Assembly (NCBI GenBank): GCA_963669155.1
Contig: OZ022583.1
Span: forward strand, 4,850,658-4,914,657
DNA from: Arbacia lixula
Lineage: Eukaryota > Echinodermata > Echinoidea > Arbacioida > Arbaciidae
Direction of reading: 5' to 3'
DNA: 64,000 nt
Made by a program: the position numbers and the translations under genes. Numbering within the stretch: position 1 is the first letter of the stretch; the number at the start of each line of letters is the position of its first letter. Under the pieces are notes generated by a model, which did no database searches, had not been told where the DNA came from, and worked only from the letters and a program-made list of their open reading frames with translations. Below are positions 56,209 to 64,000 of this stretch, piece after piece.

Positions 56209-57016
56209 ACAGACAATTTTAATCTTGTTCAGGTTGATTTGTTGTTGTATTAAGCGTTGTATCCCCTCTCCCTATTTCATCTCCATTTACACTATTTGTA
56301 TATGCCTAGCTTTCCACCTACTTCTTTATCTATCCATCCGTCGCTCCATCTAAATACTACAAACCTATTGCTCTATCTATCTACTGAGTATTGCATTTCT
56401 CCTTCGTGTTTTATTCTTTCATCCCTTTTCTGTTTCTCTTTTCCCGGAGCGCCCTCTTTTGTATTTAAGATGTATCTTTGTTCATTCCAGTAATGATTGT
56501 ATATCAAGTGTATCTCTCTTTCTTTCTCCCCTCTTTCAAATCTTTGAGAGGTGACACCTCTCCATCTACCAGGAGAAAATATATCTATCTGCCTACTGTT
56601 CTATTTATCCCTATACTGTACATATCGATCGATCGGTCAACCTATCTGTGTTGATGTTGGAAAGTGTCTATGTTGTATGATGTGCAGATATATCAATCAG
56701 TATAACTCCCTATAACTAGTACTATAGATCTGTATGTTTATACCAGTATAAGTATGGATACAAATAATTAAGATATATACCAGTGTGATCTGTATTTATT
56801 AATGTCTTTCTTGTCAGATTAAGCAACATGAACCGTTGAGTCGGTTGTATTCATTCACAACGTTTCGTTCCTATTAGGTTGTGGACAACTTGGAGATTTG
56901 ACAAAGTGATCACTATTCTAAAAAGTTGAAAGAATTACTGCTAAACGAATATCCGCAAGATTAATATCGGTGATCATTGAAGTAAATGATAATGGTTTGA
57001 AAGAGCTCTCATTTAA

Positions 57017-57535
57017 AGATTGTCCGTCCCTTTTGCAAGCTTAAAATTTGAAATCGTCTATCGCGATCGTAAATTGAAGAAAGTGTGATTCAAGACCATT
57101 TTTAAGAATATAGCATGTTGAAGCTTTCTGTATATGTAAAAAATTTCAGCCGTTAAATTTCAAACCGACTTTTTTCGTACTACGAAAAAAGTATTAGTCT
57201 TTGTTACAGTATCTATGTGGTTATTATGGGTGTGTGAAATGCTAATTTTATGAGTAACTACCAAACTTTGGAGATGATTCCTACCATAGAACATTTTTTT
57301 CATAATGTGATTTATAATTTAATAACCAGATTAATCAATAAAGCAGATATTTCAACACAAACTGCTAAGAGCCTGAGGTAAAGACTATTAATCAGACGTT
57401 GTTTGCGTGCATTATTTGAATTTTACACTACGTATCAGTTTCAAATTGTGAATATAGAGCTTGCTAACACTTCTCTATATGTTTTGCCAATGTTTCGATG
57501 GTTTTGTGGTGATCTGAAAAAGGAACTGGCTGTCT
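57017..57535. mobile_element. 519-bp TTAA-flanked insertion upstream of A3
   Basis: A2 reads CTCATTTAACAATGG at this place. In A3 the TTAA is present on both sides of 519 extra bases (57013-57016 and 57536-57539). The ends AGATTGTCCGTCCC and GGAACTGGCTGTCT are weak inverted repeats (9 of 14). It contains the palindrome ACTTTTTTCGTACTACGAAA + AAAGT at about 57168-57192. TTAA duplication is typical of piggyBac-type elements. No transposase. Confidence 0.6.
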
Positions 57536-57925
57536 TTAACAATGGTACGCACCGCCCCTTTAACAACGAGTCGTTCAATCTATTCTTCGGTTCTCATTGC
57601 TTTGTCAAAAGTTTCTCAACGAGACCGCTTCCAAAAGGCTGAATACAGTCTTCCTTACCAAAAGGAAAGCGATCGCGCGTCTATTGTCGCTTCCGTCTAC
57701 CAATGTCATTGGCTGAACGGATTAACCAATCACAAAGCTTCGATCAGGATGACCATGAGCGTTACAAGGCAACTCCTTCACTGTTCCTAATTAATCCTAA
57801 TCATTCGACTTTAGCTGTTCAACTATCAAGCATACATGTTAGTCATCTTAACGCATAATCCAGCAGCATACAGACTAGCTCTTGAACTATTCAATCAGCT
57901 TTCACGGTGAAAGTCACAGAAGACG

Positions 57926-58695
57926 ATGGCCAACCCGACATCAAGCATCCAGCTATCATTGCCCAAGTCGACCTTCAAGCACTCTCAGCGTCGGCGTCCA
58001 ACTGTGTTTAGCGGGTATCAGTTGGCAGTTTTGGAGGCCGAGTTTAACGTCAACCAGTACCCTGACATCTTTACACGAGAACAGCTGGCCGAGAGTCTAC
58101 AACTCAACGATTACGTAATACTGGTACGTTAATTATAATTACTATTTCCTCGGTACTCATTCACTGTCAAAATTGAACATATATCATGAAATAACTGGTT
58201 GAGATTTATTTCTAACACAAACTTACCTTTCTTCTTTCATCCTTTCTTTCAACTCAGAACTGATTCCAAAACCGTCGTTCACGTCTTCGACGAGCTGCCC
58301 TCAAGTCACTCTCATCTGGGTCATCCACCGTGGAGGACATCACTAGCATCAGTCGAAAGCGTCAATCTCCATGCCACGCCGATGACATCGAGCCGTCGAC
58401 ACCACCCAGCAAGAAGCTTGCTGGTATTTCTCCAGCTCTGTCCGTGGACTATCGTTCGTGTAGCAGTACATTGACGTGGCATTTATCAACGCCACAATCG
58501 TACTTCCAGCGGACACCATCACCTGATTCGCATAGCGCCACCACCAGTGCGCTGATGTCGGTAGACTTTCTCTCTCGTAGCAGCCGATCCCCTTCTCCGT
58601 TGACCTCCAGTTACAGCGTGGCGAGTCTACACGGCACATCGTCATCGTTCTATGCATTGCTTGGACACCCGTACACCTACGTCTCGTACTTCTGA
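57926..58695 (+). pseudogene. pmar1: A3: pmar1-like homeobox gene with a nonsense codon at Trp48
   Basis: Exon 1 (57926-58123) and exon 2 (58258-58695) keep the A structure and splice sites, but exon 2 opens AAC TGA TTC CAA instead of AAC TGG TTC CAA. The invariant homeodomain Trp48 (residue 68) is therefore a stop, and translation would give a 67-residue product without helix 3. Downstream the frame is still open, with further drift: one codon lost, SVDYL changed to SVDYR, GTPSSF to GTSSSF. A single G-to-A change explains the stop. A read-through or an assembly error is possible but less likely given the other losses. Confidence 0.85.
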
Positions 58696-60566
58696 TCGTG
58701 CACGGACTTATTGAACTTGAAGAAATATTGGGGCCATCATATGTTGTTTTTTCCTCAAATATACACGTTACACTAACAGTGATGTATCTATGTTGATTAA
58801 AATGATGTTGCACATTACATGATATCGTCGATTTGAATTTGATTTCTGTCTGTTATTTACTTAACTATTTGCAAGTCTGGTGAGTGTTGGCAATGAGCAT
58901 GATAAGTGAAGAAAAATAGCTATATGAGCGGAGTAATTATGTTCAAGGGAAAGCTTTCATACCCATTAATATTCCCTTTCTCCTTAAAATACCCTTTTCG
59001 CTGATAAACTTTTTTTTCGTAACCATCTTTTCTTTCTCGCATACAATTTATGTTGTCTCCGCTTTTACTGTCTATTACTTTATCTATAACGCCATCTTCT
59101 CTTTCAGACTCCTTTCTCCCCCTCTGTCTTTCATTCTCTTTCTTTCTCCAAAACACCTCCACAGTTTTATACAACCATGAAAACACACATACATACATAC
59201 ACACATTTATCCCTCCTTTAGTCTTCTTTCTATTTACTTTGTCTTTTCTCATGCTACATGTATATTCCTTTTCCGCTATAGTATATGTAACTTTGTCTAC
59301 ATACTTTCTTTGCATGTGCATCTTCCTATTTATATACGTATACTAGGCCTACCTTTCTCTCTCTCGCTTATAAATTACACCACTTCTATCTCTCCTTTTA
59401 TTAAGAGACCAAAAACACACACTCTCTTTCTTATCACTTGCCTCTTTTCTGGAAGTAATTATTTGAGGCATCTCGATTAAGCACAAAGCAATGTCGTAAT
59501 GTGAAGGGGAAAAGTAATCAATGATCCTCTCTGTCTATCTTCCCCCTTGTGTCCCTTTATCTCTGCCTATTTGTATGTGTACCTTATCATACCCCAATCT
59601 CTCTTTCTGTCTATCCATACATCTGTCAATGTACCCTAACGCTACTAAACACCCCAGCCCCTAAAACAAATAAAAGTGAACAAATGGATAAGAATAACTG
59701 AATAAAGATATAAATAACTAAAACAAAAAACATCAAAAGCTGATAAGCTGGCTCCGATATATAGCTACATTTCACTGTCTCCATCATAAGTACATAAACC
59801 CTCAAAGATATATTAGTATACATGTACATAGTTACACGTACATCAGTCAAACTCAAACTAGTAATAAGATTATAAGTAAGTTCGCTTCGTCGACTAATGA
59901 CTTGATATTCAAAATTCTGATAAGTACTTAGTGTCTATTTTTCTCTTGCTGAGACTAGTAAGAGGATATACACTGCAGTTAGATATCTTTATTAATTCAT
60001 ATTTTGTAAAAAAAAAAAAAAAAAAAAAAACAACGGTCCAACTGATTGACAGATCCGTCAAAAGTGATGAAGATCTGACCGAGCGATCACTGGGCTATTT
60101 ATTCTACAAAGAATGAAAGGGCGATCGTTAAGCTGAAAGAATGTCCTACAGATTTGACCGGACTTTCATCCAACAATGAGACGCAGCGCACCAATAACAA
60201 CACGTCGTTTAATCTAGTCATTGGTTTGCAGCAGATTATCGCACGGTTCTGAAAGACACCGCCGCGGCTGTCAAACAGCGCACCGCAGTACTCGTTGATC
60301 AAAAGAATGCTGGCCGCTTTTCTATTGATCTTCATTCTCTAAATCTGATTCGCTACAACTATTAGCCAATAACGACTTATTTTCACAAACTATTTACAAG
60401 AGTTTCAAGTGGATCTCTAGGATATTGCTCCCAGAACATCACTAATCTTGGCCATCGTTTTTAAGTCTCTCCCGCTTTGCAAAGCAACAAGCTAAATCGA
60501 ACGCCGTTATATCAGACCCGTCATTTGATTCATATTGTACATCAACAGCCACAACATCTTATCGCG
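58696..60566. other. A3-B4 spacer and B4 promoter
   Basis: Aligns with the A1-B1 spacer, with a poly(A) run at 60008-60030. The B4 promoter block lies at about 60160-60566 (GACACCGCCGCGGCTGTCAA, CGTTGATCAAAAGAATGC). No gene. Confidence 0.65.
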
Positions 60567-61197
60567 ATGTCGATGCAAAGGAGGCCTGTTCTCCCGGCAC
60601 GGAGACCGCTGCTCCTCCCGTTACAGACAGATTTTACTAAGTCACAGCTTGAGACACTCGAAGCTGAATTCAGAAGGGACCAGTACCCCGATATCAAGAC
60701 GAGAGACCGACTAGCACTTTCCCTCGGACTCAACAACTTAATCATTCATGTGAGCAGAGATTCGATTTAATCGCATTAAGCTTCCAATCTCCTCGTTTTC
60801 TTTGCGATGAAGAATGAAGTATTTAGTGCTTTCATTGAAATGATGTTTCCACGTTATTTACGATTTTGTATCTTTTCTCCTCATGTAATTTTAGATCTGG
60901 TTCCAGAAACGTCGAAAATCTCCAGGTGACATCGAGCAGTCGACACACCCATCTATGTCCATTGGCCGTCCTTCACCCAGCAGTCGGTCGACAACCCAAG
61001 TAGTACCGTCATCGCCACCCGCATCATTCTCGCCGGGCGCCACCACCAGTCCGCTGATGTCGGTAGAGTTTCTCTCTCGTAGCAGCCGCTCCCCTTCTCC
61101 GTTTCCATCCAGTTACAGAGTGGGGAGTCTCCATGGCACACCGTCATCGTTCTACGCATCGCTTAGTCACGCCTACACCTACGTCTCGTACTTCTGA
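60567..61197 (+). CDS. B4: short pmar1-like homeobox gene with Lys51 homeodomain
   Basis: Exons 60567-60749 (donor GTGAGC) and 60895-61197 give 161 residues. Helix 3 is IWFQKRRKSPG with Lys51, as in the other B copies. Small changes (TDFTKSQLE, LALSLGLNN) leave the fold residues intact. One serine-rich repeat and YTYVSYF are present. Confidence 0.75.
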
Positions 61198-62469
61198 TCC
61201 TGCATAGCTCAATGGAACCATGGACCCTACCACAAATGATCGAACTTTTGAAATCTTGATTCTATGATTTTGTTCCATTGAAGTTGATCTTATTACGTGA
61301 TGGTAATGCAGATTAAACTACTATTGCATATCTGAATTGGGTTTTTCTATGTAAATTCTTTGTGTTTGTTACTTAATGTGTGAATCGTGAGATAGGTGCA
61401 GCTATAGATGTTAATGAGAAAAAGTTGTTGTTTCAAGATAAAGTAATCACACGCCCTCACACAAACACACTACGTTTAAAATCGATATTTCATCAAAATT
61501 CTTTTTTTCTTCTTTCACTTCGAATCGTATCTGTTTCTTCATCCGAATGCCACACACACACATTCTGTCGTTATCTCTACCTTATTCCTGCTATTTCCCC
61601 ACCCTCTCTCCTATTACGTCTTTATCTGTCTATATCTGCTTTCTCCGTCTCTGTCTCTGTGTGTCTCTCTCCCTCTCTTTGTTTCACGCCATAATGTCAC
61701 ACACATACTCACTTTGTCGTTATACATGTATCTTCCCTGCCCCCCCCCCCCCTCCTGCCACACATACACGCAAAAGAAAACACACGTACACACACATACA
61801 CATTCCATCTAAATACATGCACTACAAATCTGTTGCTCAATCTATCTACTGAGTATTGCATTTCTTCTTCGTGTTTTATTCTTCCATTCCTTTTTTTGTA
61901 TCTCGTTATATGGAGCGCTCCTTCTTGATCAAGCCTTCATTTGTTTTTAACATGTATCTTTGTTAATTCCGGTAATGATTGTATATCAAGTGTGAGTCTC
62001 TTTCTTCCTCCCCCCCCCCCCTCCCCCCTTCACATCTTTGAGAGGTGACATCTCTCCATCTACCAGCAGAAAATCTGCCTTCTCTATCTCTGCCTTCTAT
62101 ATCTCTCCATCTTCTTTACTTTTCCATTTGAATCTTTTTTGATATATCTCCCTTTATATGTGTTTATCAACATATACATACATACCCCGTAAAAACAATA
62201 AAAGTGGTTAAATAGATAAGGATAAATAAGTAAACAAACAAATCAGAAAATATCAATCCAGCCAGCGCTGATATGCAAAAAGCTGCGTCGATTATTGATT
62301 TATATCAGAAATTCTGATAATTAATTAGTGTCTATTTTTCTCTTGCTGAGACAAGTGAGAGGATATACACTGCAGATAGATATCTTTATTAATTCATGTT
62401 TTGAAAAAAAAAGAAGAAAATTCAGTCCCAGTGATTGACAGATCCGTCAAAAGTGATGAAGATCTGACC
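61198..62469. other. B4 downstream spacer, B- then C- then A-type flank
   Basis: 3' UTR, short CA tracts, C-runs at about 61741 and 62012, the 'TTTGAGAGGTGACATCTCTC' landmark of C flanks (about 62036), then A-type downstream sequence ending in the CACTGCAGATAGATATC block. As after C2, an A gene is missing between the C-type and A-type parts. Confidence 0.6.
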
Positions 62470-62818
62470 GAGTGATCACTGGGCGATCGTTAAGCTACAA
62501 GAATGTCCTAAAGATTTGACCGGACTTTCATCCAACAATGAGACGCAGCGCACCAATAACAACGCGTCGTTTAATCTATTCATTGGTTTGCAGCAGATTA
62601 CCGCACGGTTCTCAAAGACACCGCCGCGGCGTTCAAACGGCGCACAACAGTACTCGTTGATCAAAAGAATGCTTTCCGCTCTTCTATTGATCTTCATTCT
62701 CTAAATCCGAATCACTACAACTATTAGCCAATAACGGATTATTTTCTCAAATTATATAGAAGCGTTTTAAGTGGATCTCTAGGATATTGTTCCCAGAACA
62801 CCACAAATTTTGGCTATC
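62470..62818 (+). promoter_or_regulatory. Orphan B-type promoter
   Basis: Matches the B promoters (GTCCTAAAGATTTGACCGGA, ACACCGCCGCGGCGTTCAAA, CGTTGATCAAAAGAATGC, AGCCAATAACGGATTATTTT) up to TTTTGGCTATCGTT, where B sequence stops and C exon 2 begins. There is no B start codon. Confidence 0.7.
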
Positions 62819-62825
62819 GTTGATG

Positions 62826-63110
62826 ATCATCCCGCAAGGACGACATCACTATAGAGTCAGTCGAAAGCGGCGATCTCCGTGCGACATTGATGGCATCGAG
62901 CAGTCGACACCGCCCAGCAAGAAGTCCGCTGTCGTTTCTCCAGCCATGTCTGTGGACTTGCTTTCTCGCAGTAGTCGATCGACATCGCATCCATCAACGC
63001 CACCACCCTCCCTTCAAATGACGTCACCCACGGAATCGCAAAGCGCCACCACCAGTCCGCTGATGTCGGTAGAGTTTCTCTCTCGTAGCAGAGACGGGGG
63101 ATGGACATGA
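62826..63110 (+). pseudogene. C3: C-type exon 2 fragment fused to a B promoter, no homeodomain
   Basis: From ATGATCATCCCGCAAGGACG the sequence matches C1/C2 exon 2 starting 25 codons after the splice site, so exon 1 and helix 3 are gone. It continues through SVDLLSRSS and SVEFLSRS, with a small insertion near the start (CACTATAGAGTCAG). It then leaves the family at AGACGGGGGATGGACATGA, losing the last third and YVSYF. If translated it would be a short serine-rich peptide. Confidence 0.8.
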
Positions 63111-63634
63111 GCGGTCTAGGAGACAGGGGGACTGAGGAACAATACATGATATGAAGGAACAGAAACTATGTGGTATATAAAACAAATATGTGATAGGATA
63201 TATAATGCATATACATTATATTATATGCTTCTTGCAAGTATGTTTGTAACATAAATAAACTAACTAAAAGTTACGTTAATGAGCTTTTCGTGACAGTTTT
63301 GGATAAAATAATTCCTTTACGAGTCCAACTTATTTAGAAAAAACTATGAGTAGCAGTATTTTCTGGATGAAATAATCTTGTAAGAAAAAAGAAGTGGCAT
63401 TCTGACATTCAATTTGCTCAGCAGTAACTAGGCATGTAAGGAAAATCGGTGCATTATAACAGTAAAACATCATTTACCTCAGTATGAAATGATTATGTTT
63501 ATTTGAAATACATACAAATGTCACACTGAGTAATAAAGGAAAGAAAAAAAAAACACATCTATATCATTCTTTACTTAATTTCATTTCGATCCTTTACAAC
63601 CTGTATCTCCCTATTATGTTCACTTGTTCACTTA

Positions 63635-63703
<69 letters not shown>

Positions 63704-63858
63704 TTATGGGTAAGTAAGTGCACAGATTTAGTTCGCCCAAACGACTTGATTGATATCCTCTAAAAAGTTCTAAAGAACTTGCAGAGGGATTATTAAACTA
63801 AGGGGTCATTGAAGTATATATGTGAAGTGAACAAGTGAACATAATGTTCACTATAATA

Positions 63859-63905
<47 letters not shown>

Positions 63906-64000
63906 CACACATTGCTCTCTTTATCTATATACTGTGAATACGTTTACCCATAGATACAAATCAATTCTATAAAATCTGCGTATCTCACTTTCTTGCTGTC
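63111..64000. repeat. Right flank: copy of 35966-36450 with an inserted inverted-repeat block
   Basis: After about 115 unmatched bases, 63228-63600 matches 35966-36330. An insertion then carries (TA)n at 63639-63702, a copy of 36700-36780 (63722-63816) and more (TA)n, bounded by perfect 21-base inverted repeats at 63613-63633 and 63825-63845. From about 63903 the match to 36343-36442 resumes to the window end. No gene. Confidence 0.7.
63639..63702 (+). repeat. (TA)n microsatellite
   Basis: About 32 uninterrupted TA units; a second TA run lies at about 63861-63902. Confidence 0.9.

Larger units (their letters stand above)
55548..57925. other. B3-A3 spacer with C-type flank, TTAA insertion and A3 promoter
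   Basis: B-type 3' UTR, (AC)n at 56146-56206, then sequence matching the C1/C2 downstream flanks (CACGAACAGACAATTTTAAT, TTTGAGAGGTGACACCTCTC). A 519-base insertion lies at 57017-57535. From 57540 the A3 promoter matches A2 (GGTACGCACCGCCCCTTTAA, CATTGGCTGAACGGATTAAC). Confidence 0.6.

Overview
The window looks like sea urchin (echinoid) genomic DNA. It is AT-rich, has short exons in long introns, many short inverted-repeat elements and CA/CT microsatellites. Its right 27 kb is a same-strand tandem array of small paired-class homeobox genes that I recognise as the pmar1/micro1/hbox12 family, known from sea urchin micromere specification. The exact species and the orthology of each copy cannot be settled from this sequence alone.

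Region 1 (1-26661, + strand) is the 3' part of one large gene whose 5' end lies outside the window. I could join 24 exons with fully consistent phases (5079 coding bases, 1692 residues). They encode the end of a first vWD-C8-TIL-EGF-like module, a complete second one, seven fibronectin III repeats each ending in a short CxxG..G..C motif, Thr/Pro-rich mucin-like stretches, a transmembrane helix and a tyrosine-rich cytoplasmic tail. Its introns carry a pogo/Tigger-type element, several MITE-like foldbacks, SINE-like fragments, and a decayed partial duplicate of one C8 exon.

Region 2 (26662-35900) holds a 3' UTR and intergenic DNA, then a six-exon minus-strand gene of unknown function (30667-33485). 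Head to head with it, about 0.8 kb away, is a candidate plus-strand gene (34297-35898) for an acidic protein made of 22-residue repeats containing YEEL tetrapeptides.

Region 3 (about 36-64 kb) is the homeobox array. Each gene has two exons, with the intron between homeodomain codons 46 and 47. Three sub-families recur in the order A-B-C with an 8.0-8.4 kb period: A1 37229, B1 39847, C1 42364, A2 45218, B2 47824, C2 50805, B3 54908, A3 57926, B4 60567, and a C3 fragment at 62826. A and C carry a full homeodomain plus two SVDxLS serine-rich repeats. B is shorter and has Lys in place of the near-invariant homeodomain Asn51 in all four copies. A3 carries a TGA at the invariant Trp48. C3 is a chimera of a B-type 5' flank and a C-type exon 2 with no homeodomain. 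The array shows unequal crossing-over, gene conversion of the last coding segment, and a related promoter block upstream of all three types. The flank left of A1 reappears at 63228-64000, which suggests a further A-type gene just beyond the window.
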